From Beroe ovata (lineage: Eukaryota; Ctenophora; Nuda; Beroida; Beroidae), in NCBI GenBank assembly GCA_946803715.1, contig CAMPET010000079.1, positions 91,660 to 123,005 of the forward strand: a stretch of DNA of 31,346 bases, in the 5' to 3' direction. Below, in pieces: positions 20,573 to 31,164 of the stretch. The number at the start of each line of letters is the position of its first letter. Position 1 is the stretch's first letter. The notes below the pieces were generated by a model. The model ran no database searches and had not been told where the DNA came from. It was given only the letters and a program-made list of their open reading frames with translations. A program made the translations under genes and the position numbers.

Positions 20573-21895
20573 TCCACTCCTACCAGCACGAGTGCTCCCG
20601 CAACAAATAACCAAAACAACCCGTGGTTCTTGACAGCGTAGTCGGCAACACTCGGTACCCCCGGGCCGAATGTCTTCTCGCAGAGACCCCTCACTCCCGA
20701 CATATCGGGAATGAAGGCGGATGGATCCAGACTCGGGTACTGAAGGATGAAAATAATCACTCCTCTATCATAGCAAAATCTGTTGTCAATGGATTATGGG
20801 AAATGTGGGCACATCAAACACTGTTGCTGAGACACCAACCTCCGCAAATAATGTTGCTATGACAGGGAGAAAACAGGACACAACAACAGCAAACATGCCG
20901 GCTGTGATCCATCTTATTTTCCTGGAGCTACAGTAGTTTGCGAGGATGAGCGATGCGAAGAGACCCGATATGTCGTTACCAAGCAGGATTACACCTGGAA
21001 TAGGGAATCAGGGAGGACGGGCAGCGACTGTCAGGGAGGTCGTTGGTCGCGCCATAAAAGTAGGTTATCTGACCTCCGTTCCTCGCAAAACAGAGGACAG
21101 ATAACATCCGCCCAATCAAATATCACTGAGAATGGATCACTGTAGCTGTTCACCAAGAGTAACATTCATGTTATTCAGTCCTGACAAACCTGATTCCTTG
21201 GAGCTCAGGTTGAATGTCTTCTCTAGCGTGGTAAGGTACACACTGAGCACTCCGAATGACATGACTGTGAACAGGTTACCGATACCAAATACAGTGACAA
21301 ACATCATCGGTTTGTTAAACACCTGAGGGCAAGAGAAAGTCTGGGATCACAAATCACAGCTGAAGCAATTTCAAGGTAGCTTGATCAATGCTCCTGCAGT
21401 AACTCCACTCAGCTGAGAAGAGTCATCTTCGAACATATTACATTACAGGGGAAATTTAGGAATTGTACAGAGCAGCTACCAACTTGGAGAAATTGAGGTC
21501 TCCAGCCGAGCAGCCCCATCCGAGAAACCCGGGGATCCTCCTTCTCCTCCCTGGGTGAGAGAGTGAGCGAGTTAAGTAACCAGAAAACAAGAAGTGGGGA
21601 ACGGGGGTAAGAAAGAGTGAGATTGAGAGTGAGTCTAGAGACAAGAAAACAGTTAGCAAGTGAGTGATTAATTCTACTGGCAAGACAAATGTTTACGATT
21701 TGGCATGAAGAGGAAAAATGAAGAAGTGGGATGAGTGAAAGAAGGGTGAAAAAGAATGGCATCACGTCATGGACTCAGTTAGAGCTCCTCTCCAAACCCG
21801 ATGACATACTCGCAATGATGATAGTCCATATTGTGGCCATGGTCTGTGTACTCGGGTGGCTTGGTGGACAGATCCTGAACATACACGTACTCCAT
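17722..21895 (-). CDS. SLCO: Organic anion transporting polypeptide (OATP/SLCO)
   Basis: Fourteen exons: 21798-21895, 21484-21550, 21190-21322, 20840-20994, 20584-20739, 19935-20086, 19700-19853, 19321-19541, 19110-19216, 18791-18923, 18547-18700, 18186-18463, 17961-18077 and 17722-17881. They total 2,085 nt, or 694 residues, normal for the family. Landmarks are LGWRPQFLQVFNKP before TM1, FGVLSVYLTTLEKTF, GVGGSPPGIAGPTYMDE, LGFSEVGGVIGISNA, and an extracellular Kazal-like loop (about 460-545) with CNGGCRC, TYFSQCHAGC, NCSC and QCGTRC. VLGTLPAPILFGYLIDNSC and WFVVVQLILRAGACLLYFAG follow in the last TM region. OATPs carry amphipathic organic anions across the plasma membrane (family knowledge). 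Exon 12 could instead start at 18436, nine codons later, where the pyrimidine tract is stronger. Ns at 18769 and 20135 are intronic. The cytosolic ends are short. Confidence 0.94.
20100..20135. repeat. (GT)n microsatellite in SLCO intron 5
   Basis: A GT tract directly upstream (minus-strand sense) of SLCO exon 6, ending in an ambiguous base at 20135. Confidence 0.9.
20519..20572. repeat. (GT)n microsatellite next to the SLCO exon 5 donor
   Basis: An interrupted GT/GTAT tract begins about 12 bases into the intron after exon 5. Confidence 0.9.
21060..21113. mobile_element. Small foldback in SLCO intron 3, MITE relative
   Basis: GTTATCTGACCTCCGTTCCT pairs imperfectly with CAGAGGACAGATAACATCCG. 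The GATAACATCCG end is identical to the end of the copy at 6564-6643, but the CGCG core is reduced. Confidence 0.6.
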
Positions 21896-21927
21896 TGTAG
21901 GATGTGGCAGCTACGGTGGCGTTCTAC

Positions 21928-21935
21928 TTATATAC
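21928..21935 (-). promoter_or_regulatory. Candidate TATA box of the SLCO gene
   Basis: TATATAAG on the minus strand lies 33-40 bases upstream of the SLCO ATG. If used, the 5' UTR would be only a few bases long. It may instead be chance, with the true promoter further upstream behind a 5' UTR intron. Confidence 0.35.
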
Positions 21936-22496
21936 AAGAGGGCAAACACAAGAATGGGGCAAGAAACTAGGTTATGGATAATCTCGGGGAGAAAATGCTC
22001 CTATAATTGCGCTATCAGTATCGCTGTACTGATCTATATAATATAGTGGTAAGTGCAGGACACTAGGAAATGTTAATTACACATGCGCGGTAATGCGGCC
22101 GTAGTCCTCTTCTTAGATTTCACGTTTTTGATTAAACGACAAACGTGATTAATATATCCTCCTGAATTGCAACAAATTGGCGGCAAAATGCTAATTAATT
22201 GGCACTTGGGCGGAACTCATTAATCATTATACGGTTGCTGAGGAGTCATTGCCACACTTCAGTCATTAAGAACTCATACTTTTTAACAATTCGAAGAAAC
22301 CATGAAATGAATGTGAGAAAGGACGAATTGGAAGAAGTTAATGCTATCATCATATTATGAAGGATATTCTAAACTGTGTGACTGACAGATAAGAAACGAC
22401 ATTTACATTCACAAAGCACGAACTTGTATTAGCTTAGTACATCCATCCCACGACCAAAAATATGAAATCAGATAAGCAGATGTGGAAAAGAACCTG

Positions 22497-22840
22497 ACAA
22501 CAGCATGGCAACAACATGGTTACAATATGACAACGCCATAACAACGATACCATGACAACATCGTAACAACACCATGGTAACAGCATGACATTACCATGAC
22601 ATTACCATGACATTAACATAACAACACCATGACATTACCATGACATTACCATGACATTACCATGACAACACCATGACAACCAAATACCATGACAACCAAA
22701 TACCATGACAACAACATGGTAACAACATGACATTACCATGACAACAACATGACATTACCATGACAACAACATGACATTACCATGACAACAAAATACCATG
22801 ACAACAACATAACAACACCATGAAAACAACATGACAACGA
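22497..22840. repeat. Degenerate tandem array of (A/C)CATGACA(A/T) words
   Basis: About 30 units of ACCATGACAACA or ACCATGACATTA type repeat with variation over 340 bases. Larger blocks such as CCATGACAACCAAATA are duplicated within it. Confidence 0.88.
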
Positions 22841-22847
22841 TACTCAC

Positions 22848-22936
22848 AAGTGTATCTCCTCCGGGAGACAGCAATCCCCGACAGCAGACTTATTCTCCAA
22901 CACAAACGCATTCTCCTGCCGCACTCCCATGATAAC
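22848..22936 (-). other. Possible orphan exon
   Basis: An open stretch is bounded by a good acceptor (CTATTATACCAG) and a consensus donor (GTGAGTAT). Two of three frames are open; one reads MGVRQENAFVLENKS. I do not recognise it. It could be a 5' exon of the SLCO transcript, but joining it to an acceptor before the SLCO ATG does not keep that reading frame. Confidence 0.25.
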
Positions 22937-24220
22937 CTGGTATAATAGATAGGGAGTTGTCAGTTGTGTAACAATTTTATCCGATATCATTATAGGGGCT
23001 TTTATCGATAGATTATTGGATTGAGATTGGTGAGTGAAGGATGGTAAAAAGAGTAGGGTGGTAAAACATTCGTTGCTTGAAGTACAAATCAAATAGATCG
23101 CAGACAATACCTAATAATGTTTTCAACAAATGATAGAGGGATTCATCCACACACAGAATGATTATATTCAAGGTAGATTAATTGCAAAACCTTATTAGAC
23201 GTGCTTATTGCTAATTGTCGTATATAGCAGCATATCTACGACAATCATATGCTAATTGGGAAGCATTTTTTGACAGTTGATTGGATATCTCCACTGATTG
23301 CTTGTTAGCAAGTAGAGCCCATGCCCCAGTCATTAGCTATGAAATTATAGAACCTCATAGCAATGAGGATGAGACAATGCCGGGAAGGAGTAGTTGCAGG
23401 GCGGGAGAGAAGATAGGAATTGAAATTATAGAAAAGAGGGATTAAATACTGCCCCCTCAGATCTGGGAGAGAAGAGAGGGAAACTGGAGTCAAGAATTAG
23501 TCGCAGAGTTGTCAGATGGTCGATGAATTGTTCTTAATAATCCACCGGGGAGAAATAGAGGATGAAAATAACTGAATCACATGTGTGCTCGAGTGACAAA
23601 TCTCCAGAGATTTCATATACTGTACACCATATTTTAGGAGAGCCTGAAGCACGGACCGGAGAGGTTCACCAGAGGACTGCCCTAGGAGGTTGCTGCCTGG
23701 CTCTAGATATATGGGCAGCTGGTAGAACACGTAGGGGCAGAGGCAAGAGGATATATCGAACTAGAGGATAGAGATGCCAGATCATATTAGATGTGAGGTA
23801 CAAAAACAAAGGTTATCACCAACTATATACATAGGCTACAGAGACGGCTGTAAATAAATGTACTGGTTTTATCTGCTGCAGGTCCTCGAGTAGCGGAGTA
23901 TGTGACAAGACTGGCGTTAAAACATTGCTTTCATAGCTGAGTAGCAAGCAGGAAGAGGTGAAAAAAGCGAGAAGTTTAAACCAGTGAACCAGCTGTTTTT
24001 GCTGGGTTTAGATTTTAGAATTTGAGTGCATTTAGGTTTTAAAAACCAAGTTTTAGGATATTCTGTTAGAACTGCATACAGGAGTGTCTACTGTCTGTTG
24101 TGTGTAACACAAATACAAATATACAAGTATACAATTGGGATAGCAGACACAATGGTGTGACCGTCGCCCCACTATTCAGCAGCTTGTCCGAACACCATCA
24201 GTATCCCGTTGTGCTGCTGC

Positions 24221-24276
24221 CGTCGTGAGCTGATCTGGCGTCGTGATCTGGCGTCGTGAACTGATCTGGCGTCACG
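24221..24276. repeat. Tandem repeat of TGATCTGGCGTCGTGA units
   Basis: Three copies of a 16-22-base unit (CTGATCTGGCGTC with variable linkers) are arranged head to tail. Confidence 0.8.
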
Positions 24277-25391
24277 TAGCAGATTGAAAAAGAGCTGATA
24301 CGAAACAACAACAATATTACCATGAAATATTGTTTTTAATTTAATTGGATGACCTCCAATATGATTGAAGTAGGTGATTATAGCTGACGTCTACTGAACA
24401 TAGCAGTGGTTATAATGACGGAATTAATGAGAGTGTAGGCATGACCGGGGCTGACGAGGATGCTAACAACCCATCACTCAACCTAACACTTAACCAAGTT
24501 GATAGCATCACAGAGGCGGGTCTATAATAGTCTGCATTTAATAAGGCTCGAAAAGTATCGAATTTACAAATCAAATCAATTGAATATATCGCCGTGCTAA
24601 GGCTTCGTGCAACAGATGCAACAAATGTGTTTTTGCCAATCACAGATTTTGATATGGTTCCCACGAAATGAAAAGGTAACAAATAATTGATTCCTCAAAT
24701 TCAATTAGGATATCTGGGCAGAGGGCTTGTTCCCCCCAGCGTGATAATTATTAAAGATAAGAATACTTCCACTGAACATAGTCGGCAAACACACATGTGT
24801 TCAGTAATTGAAAACGCCATGATTATCGTAACACGAGCAAAGGCGATATGGTTTCGGGGAAAAATTTTATGATTTTATTCATAAGCTGAGTTTAATTATG
24901 CAATGAATATGTAATGGGGGCCATAATTCCGAGCCTAATTCTTTTGAATCGAAACCATGATGCTTGGTACAGAGCAATCTGTTGTCACAGTATTTGAATG
25001 CCTAAACACAGATCCGACCCATATATTTTCTATGGAGGAAGGGCATTTGGCTCATTTGGAGGTTCTCCTCCATTCAGTAATCCCCTCACGACTCACTCTT
25101 GGAGAACCGCTATAATTCTGCGACCAATGTATTTCACGCATACACCACATGTCTCATGTCTATATTTCACCACCTGTCAAATTGTGTAGCACACACACAT
25201 AATGACGTGTCACAACCGTATAACAGTCTAATAAACCATGTGTCACAGTGCCACGGAACTTGTGTGGAAATGACGTGCAAAGTGTTTTAGCACAAGCGGA
25301 GGGAGTTGAGTAACAGGTTATATATTTTGTGACCATGATTAATAAAGTAGGTTATGTTCATAATGGATGTCCCAGGGCAGTTTTCACTGTT

Positions 25392-25490
25392 CATCAACTA
25401 ACCTTGTCTTACAACTAAACTAACCTTGTCTTACAACTAACCTTATGTCATCAACTAACCTTGTATCATCAACTAACCTTGTCTTACAAG
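25392..25490. repeat. Tandem repeat of CAACTAACCTTGTCTTA units
   Basis: Five diverged copies of (CA)ACTAACCTTGT(CTT/ATC)A occur in 99 bases. Confidence 0.85.
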
Positions 25491-25626
25491 AACAGAGGGG
25501 TTATGAGTCATCAGCAATAGGGCCAGCAGGGGGCCACCAGGGGTCAATAGAGGGTCAGCAGGGGGCTTTCGACCGCTAGAACTGTAGGAGCGAATAGAAT
25601 TTCCTCCCTTCTTTTGAGCGTGGCCT
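25463..25626 (-). other. Possible orphan exon
   Basis: After an acceptor-like CACTTGTTTCAG, the minus strand stays open in one frame (HAQKKGGNSIRSYSSSGRK…) until a GTTAGT donor-like site. Part of the frame is built from CCCCTGCTGACC-type internal repeats and there is no family match, so chance is a serious possibility. Confidence 0.2.
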
Positions 25627-26011
25627 GAAACAAGTGCAATCTATATAGCATGGTCGGTTTGGTAATCGTGAATGATGGATGAGTCATGGTTAATTGTGCA
25701 AATATTTTTGTGGTGACATAAACCATAAAGCAATCCATTTCTTGTCATGAGTAATAACAGTGAAACTACCAATATATTCGCACACATTCTCATCACACCA
25801 GCTCTAGCTGTGTGGCTCCAGCTAGGGTCTCCACCTCAGTTTATTAACAATCGTGTATACTTGAAACGTTCATTATCCAAAGACCAAAAGCACCTATATG
25901 ATTCGTAAAGACCCACGCCATATTTTTTTTTTCATTTTCCCACCGGTAGGTAGTTGTTACTGCATGTGTGTGTGTTTTGCAGTGTGGCAATAAAATAACA
26001 CGAATGCCGAA

Positions 26012-26245
26012 TCATATTGAAAACTCTGACCACGTGCGTTTAATCACCTCTCTCTCCTCACGCTCTGAGTCCTCATCGCCTTCACGTGACGGGCAGAGCT
26101 GCTCTCTGATTGGTCTAAACAGAGCATACTCGCTCCTCAATGGCTGACCATGACAGTGTAGCACAGTTATTTGATGAATAACTACCCAACTCTCTCCCCA
26201 GTTTAGTACTCCCTCATTAATCACCATGGCAACGCGCGCGCGCAT
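26012..26245 (-). other. Unassigned open frame overlapping the E-box cluster
   Basis: A 77-codon frame starts MRARVAMVINEG and ends in a charged segment (EDSEREEREV). A TTGCAG acceptor-like site lies just upstream. It is not recognised. The region may be promoter DNA rather than coding. Confidence 0.2.
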
Positions 26246-26337
26246 CCTCCTGCAATAAGGGACAAGGGTGAAAAACTCGTGTCACGTGTACCAGATCACG
26301 TGGCACTAACCAAGTGCGCGGGTATGTGTCACGTGAC
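26031..26337. promoter_or_regulatory. Cluster of five CACGTG E-boxes with a CCAAT box
   Basis: CACGTG occurs at 26031, 26083, 26283, 26297 and 26330. The last is the full palindrome GTCACGTGAC, the type bound by USF/MITF/TFEB-class bHLH-ZIP factors. A CCAAT (ATTGG on plus, near 26108) lies between them. Five such hexamers in about 300 bases exceeds chance and suggests a regulatory region. Confidence 0.5.
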
Positions 26338-26705
26338 AGAGCACGTCTCGGATTTGATTGAGACCTTGTTTAAGATGGGATGCTTGTTGAGCAATCAGTG
26401 ACCAGTGTTTTTCATATCAAACTCATTGAGTTATCCAAACCTTTATCCAGGGTAAATTTTGTCGATCTGTAGTTTTTGTACATGGCCAGCATATTTTCTC
26501 GCATAAATCTGCTAAATCATCCCCAAAAGATGATTGGATGAGATGAATATTGATCTAATCTGAAATATTAGGTTTTCGCTGCTGGAATTTATCTTTTCGA
26601 GCATGAAAATTATCTCTGTACTCCGATAATACTGGATTGCTGAGCAATAGGCTGCATGTGTTGGAGGGGGTCCTCACTCTACAGCAGAGAACGCTGAGCG
26701 CTATC

Positions 26706-27589
26706 GCGGACATTTCAATTAAGGGTGGACGCTCGAATGTTGGCCCTATCTCACTCCCCCGAGGAGCTGTTGGTCATTTGACCTCGAACCTCATATTTGA
26801 GAAGAACTTGTGATTTTCGCCAACTTCCCGATGAGTTAGCTCAGAAATTCCTCCACATTCGGATTCTTTCTAGTACATATCCAGTAAATTTGTTTTTGGC
26901 CGTTTTTTGGTATCAGTACATCACATTGATTTTCGCATTTTTGTACGGATTGCTTACCACAGGTTTGAAACCATGATTTGGGCGCGGTTTCACGTCCAGT
27001 ATGAACTCCACATGATCATAAAAAGGGTTAAAATTTGCAGTGTGATAGTAGGAGAGATGGTTGGGCAAATTGGGTGTCGCCAGTACTATTCAAGTCCCCA
27101 TTAGAGACCTCCGAAAACAAAGTATAAAAGTGTGGACATCATCGATTACATTTTTACCGATACTCTGATCCGAAATCTGAGGAAAATTTCTTTTATTGAT
27201 TTCCATACAAATACCAGCTATTCCTAGGTATTTTTGGACGCTGAATTGATCCCCGGTCGAATTTGGCCCTAGCTCGCTTCTCTGAGGAGCTGTTGGTCAT
27301 TTGACCTCGGACCTCATATCGTTGTGTGTGACTGTGTGATGATGATCGTGACCCTCAATCCTCATTTATAGTCTAATGCGGTATCGAGTTCACGTGCAAT
27401 CGCAGCTCACGTTCATGAAGGACAACATACATGCCTCTACAATGACAAAAACTCTGATAAGTTTGCTGATGACGTCACCCAATAAGCGGTACCATCGATA
27501 TCTAATGAGTTTATGTGCGCCTATGAAGAGATGTATATGCTTTAGCGCCAAAATCCGCCGTAGCGTCCACCCTAAATTGAAAAGTCCGC
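26706..27589. mobile_element. Candidate element with 28-bp terminal inverted repeats
   Basis: GCGGACATTTCAATTAAGGG-TGGACGCT at 26706-26733 recurs in reverse complement at 27562-27589 with two mismatches. Inside, a 62-64-base segment containing GGAGCTGTTGGTCATTTGAC is present as direct repeats at 26733-26796 and 27258-27319. No protein of a transposase family is seen in the 884 bp, so it would be non-autonomous. No target duplication was found, so the true ends may lie slightly outside. Confidence 0.6.
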
Positions 27590-28550
27590 CGTAGAGTCCT
27601 CCGCTGGTACATTCCTATACCCTGTCCCAACACAGTGAACGCCAAAAAGAACCTTTATAAATAAGCAAGTGATGGCGTCGCGTCCTTCCTATGTCCAACC
27701 CATGTCCCATTGTCCTACAGTGATATAGTCCAGTACATGTCTCCCTCACAATAGTCCGTGAGCGTCCCACACAAGTTTCCCACCCCCAGCATAGATAAAC
27801 GCATACTAAACGCGCATACTTCACGCATACGTCATATCAATATCATCTCCAAGGTATAATAAACATAGTGTTGCGCGGCATGGAGAAGTGCATACTCACA
27901 ACAAGATATCCCAGGAAATTGAACGTTGATCACGTGGTGTTGCACATGATCTGCATCTCCTTGAATTAACGTAATATTTTCACTAAAACGAGCGAGGAAA
28001 GACGCAAACTACTCACTACTTTCACATGAATTTATGAAGGTTATTGAAAGTTTTCGGCGATCTTTCGTAACTTATGTCTCCGTAACTTTTCACCACGTTA
28101 TATCTTCGTTGATCGATTCGCTCGTGGTCAGATTTTCCCTTGCCATAACAACCTAACTATGGGTCAACAACTTGACCATTAATTTGCTGCCTGATCATGG
28201 ATTTACTACCTGACCGTTCGCAAACTATGCATCATTATATACCGATTCTGACAGGCACAGTCAGAATGACCGCAACATTGTGTAACGCACATACATATAT
28301 TTGTCAAATTAATTTGTCAAATTTCGTTTTCGTTAATTTACAATATTACAAGTGTCTGCGCGTGTCTGTGTGTCCCTGCGCGTGCATTGTGCACATGTTA
28401 GATCAAGTTTGCTCACACGTTCCGATATAACAATTGCCTTGCTTCCCTCCTCACACTTCATAAAAAATAAAAATATCAAAAAACAAGGCTCACAACCGCG
28501 TTGATAACAATAAATGAAGTTTATAATTAGGCTTTACAAGACTCCAAGAG

Positions 28551-31164
28551 ATGAGCTCGTTAACAGTGGAGGACATCAAGTCCCGGCTATTCTACCTGTG
28601 TATCAACTCTCTCACTCTCATTCTCATCTGGGTGTTTAACATACTGGTGTTACGTGGGCTGACAACACTAGAGAAAACGAACAACGTTAACAACTGGTAC
28701 CTACAATCAGCCTGATTTGAATAGTTTGTGTTTGATTTCCAACCCTGTCTATTATGTTTGAGTATCCAGTGGATACTATCCACCTCGCTCTTTATATTGT
28801 GCAGGTTTTACGTGAATCTAGCGATATGTGACCTACTTGTGGGGCTCACTACAGGTACTCTGTTCATAACTTATCCTTAGTTTTACAATTGATCATCTAA
28901 ATTTCCATGCTCGCATATTGACCATTACATTGCACTATGGTCCATTACAAATTTTAATGGACCATAGTAATTTACAATGATCCATTACAATCACTGTCGT
29001 ATGGTTACAAGGTCCAGCAACAGTAACGACCATGATATTTAACAAGTGGATGTTTGGAGATGCAATGTGTGAGATTATAGCCGCTACCGACAGCATCCTC
29101 ATCATGACAGGTATGAGTTGCTAGCAACATAATACCATAGCAACATTACCATAGCAACACTGTCAATCACCATAGCAACTCACTAGTAACTAACCTGTAT
29201 TCCAGGAACGTGGACGCTGGCCGTTAGCTCCATAGACCGTTGTATAGCCGTGTCGAAACCGTTCTGGCACAGGGCATACCTGACGGGGGTTGTAGTGAAA
29301 CAGGTATGACGTCCCCAGATTGGGTGATTGGAAGTCTATTCATGCTCATATAGAAAATGCTGTCTTTCACCCCTACCAGTTCCTACCCTCTCACCCTTCA
29401 GTCTTCACTCCTTCACACCTCACTCACTCCTTCACACCTCACTCACTCCTTCACACCTCACTCACCCTCTCTCTCTCCCCACAGTGGATAGCATTGGTGT
29501 GGCTGGGGGCAGTGATAGTCTCCATTCTCCCCTTCTTCGACTGGGGACAGTACGAGTTCAGTTCCTACTCCTTCAACTGCGGCATGACAATGAAGTGAGA
29601 AAACCTCAGTCAATAGAATATCTCATTGCTCAATCGGACCAAAAACAATTCAATTTCGCAACAACACCCTCCCAGCCTCCCTCCCTCACTCCCACTCACT
29701 CAATTCTCATACCCCCTCTCTCCCTCCCTCTCTCTCCCTCACTCCCAATCACTCACTTCTCATATCCTTCTCTCTCCCTCCCCCACACCCCCTCTTTCCA
29801 CAGCCCCTCTCTCCACACCCCTCACCTCATTCACCCTCTCTCTCCAGGTCTGACTCGGACAGATCGTATTTCCTCCTGGTGCTGATCATGTCACTTCTTA
29901 TACCCGTATTCATCATCTTTGTATGCTACTCCCTCATGCTGTATGTTGTAATGCCCTCCCTCATCTCACAACAGAGGTATGGACCAAGAATAGTGCACTA
30001 TAAATCGCCTAGATCGTTCTGAGATTTTCTAAAGTGTTTGGTTTCAACAGTTGAAACAAATTACAAACCTAACAACACCAATCTGATAACACGAACTATT
30101 CAAATCAAATCCTGATATGAGTAGTAAACGAACCTTATAGCGCGCGCGTTTTCACACAGGATGGCATCCAGTAGTAGAAGGAAGGAAAAATCCGCTGAAA
30201 GCTCCTCCGATCCGAAAAGTACTGCTATAGAGGTGATCGAGGAACAGATGACTGTCAGAGTGCAGGTGAGAGCTGTCATCCTGTGACAGTTGTGACAGAG
30301 TGGTCAGAGTACAGCTGTACCTGGGACCTGAGTGTGGCGATGTCACGTGTTTGTATGAAAGTACAATGTATAATGTATATGTGTACAATGTACATTGTAC
30401 ATTGCGAGATGCACTGTGTATGAAGTGTATTTCCCCCGGCAGGTAACGAATGTAGGAAGTAACGCTAACAACATGATCAGTAGTGGGGGAAGCAGTGTTG
30501 ACATCATAGTGACGGAGGACAACACTAATGCTGATCCAAGGTGAGGATGAGTGGCGAGGAAAATATTCGGGAAATTCCAAGGATGAAATGCCAGAGAGAG
30601 GTCAAACAATGACAAAAATGAATTCGTATTACCGTAGCAATTCTTCTCTTGATCAACATTTTTTTCTCTTTTAATCACTGAAATGCCATTAGCTACAAAA
30701 TTTGTGAGTTAGATGAAATATGGTTATTCAGGGGTAGGGGTTGAAAACTTGTTTTTTTAAATCTTATATCAAAACTCCCTTTTCTTGATATGTTATCCTT
30801 AATCCAATCTATTCTATATAGATGTGAAATGCGTGTAATGATAAATGTGTAATGTGTGTAATGTATTCTATAGAGATGTGTAATGTGTGTAATGATAGAT
30901 GTGTAATGTGTGTAATGTGTGTTCTATATAGATGCGTAATGTGTGTAATGTATTCTATATAGATGTGTAATATTGTGCAGGCTGTGTCGGATGTCCAGTA
31001 TGTCGAAGATGTGTCGAAAGAGGATGAGCACGTGTAGTCGACTCCAATCCAAGAAGAGGAGTGCCATATCCGTTACCATGCGACCAGCATTCAGGACTCT
31101 TGTCATTGTGGGAGTGTTCTTTGTCTGTACTGGGCCTACCTTCATCACAGCACTCGTGTTTTGG
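28551..31164 (+). CDS. Class A (rhodopsin-like) G protein-coupled receptor, TM1-TM6
   Basis: Nine exons: 28551-28696, 28805-28854, 29012-29110, 29206-29303, 29485-29594, 29848-29976, 30160-30265, 30443-30540 and 30981-31164. They give 340 codons in phase, and the gene continues past the right edge. The N-terminus before TM1 is only about 12 residues. TM2 has NLAICDLLVGL (conserved Asp), ECL1 has WMFGDAMC, and TM3 ends SSIDRCIAV, so DRY is DRC. ECL2 has the partner Cys (FNCGM), TM5 has IPVFIIFVCYSLMLY, and TM6 has FFVCTGPTF where CWxP is usual. The third intracellular loop is about 95 residues, Ser- and Lys-rich, spread over three exons. NPxxY and the tail are outside the window. The ligand class cannot be assigned; amine-like features are weak. 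Confidence 0.9.
28934..28968. repeat. Perfect 14-bp inverted repeat in GPCR intron 2
   Basis: ACTATGGTCCATTA at 28934-28947 and its exact reverse complement at 28955-28968 flank a 7-base loop. A third TCCATTACA word follows at 28982. Confidence 0.85.
29380..29480. repeat. CT-rich tandem repeat in GPCR intron 4
   Basis: CTTCACACCTCACTCACTC is repeated three times before the exon 5 acceptor and acts as an unusually long pyrimidine tract. A related CT-rich array fills intron 5 (29672-29846). Confidence 0.85.
30541..30980 (+). repeat. GPCR intron 8 with GTGTAATG tandem repeat
   Basis: Positions 30811-30968 are a nested tandem array of ATTCTATATAGATGTG and TAATGTGTG words, about four higher-order copies. 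It ends 12 bases before the exon 9 acceptor TTGTGCAG. Confidence 0.8.

Larger units (their letters stand above)
21896..28550. other. 6.6-kb gene-poor interval between SLCO and the GPCR
   Basis: The two flanking genes diverge, so both promoters must lie here. The interval contains the tandem arrays, E-box cluster and inverted-repeat element listed separately, plus three splice-bounded open frames of unknown status (22848-22936, about 25463-25626, and 26012-26245). I recognise no conserved protein domain. Confidence 0.55.

Noticed and set aside
22501-22845. CRISPR-like array
   Set aside because: Units are short, degenerate and contiguous with no unique spacers, and the window is eukaryotic.
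26907-27104. Plus-strand 65-codon frame inside the inverted-repeat element, considered as a transposase fragment
   Set aside because: No catalytic motif or family resemblance and too short to support a call.
29328-29885. 185-codon plus-strand frame rich in Pro, Ser and Leu
   Set aside because: It translates CT-rich intron repeats of the GPCR gene; the true reading frame there is set by exons 5 and 6.
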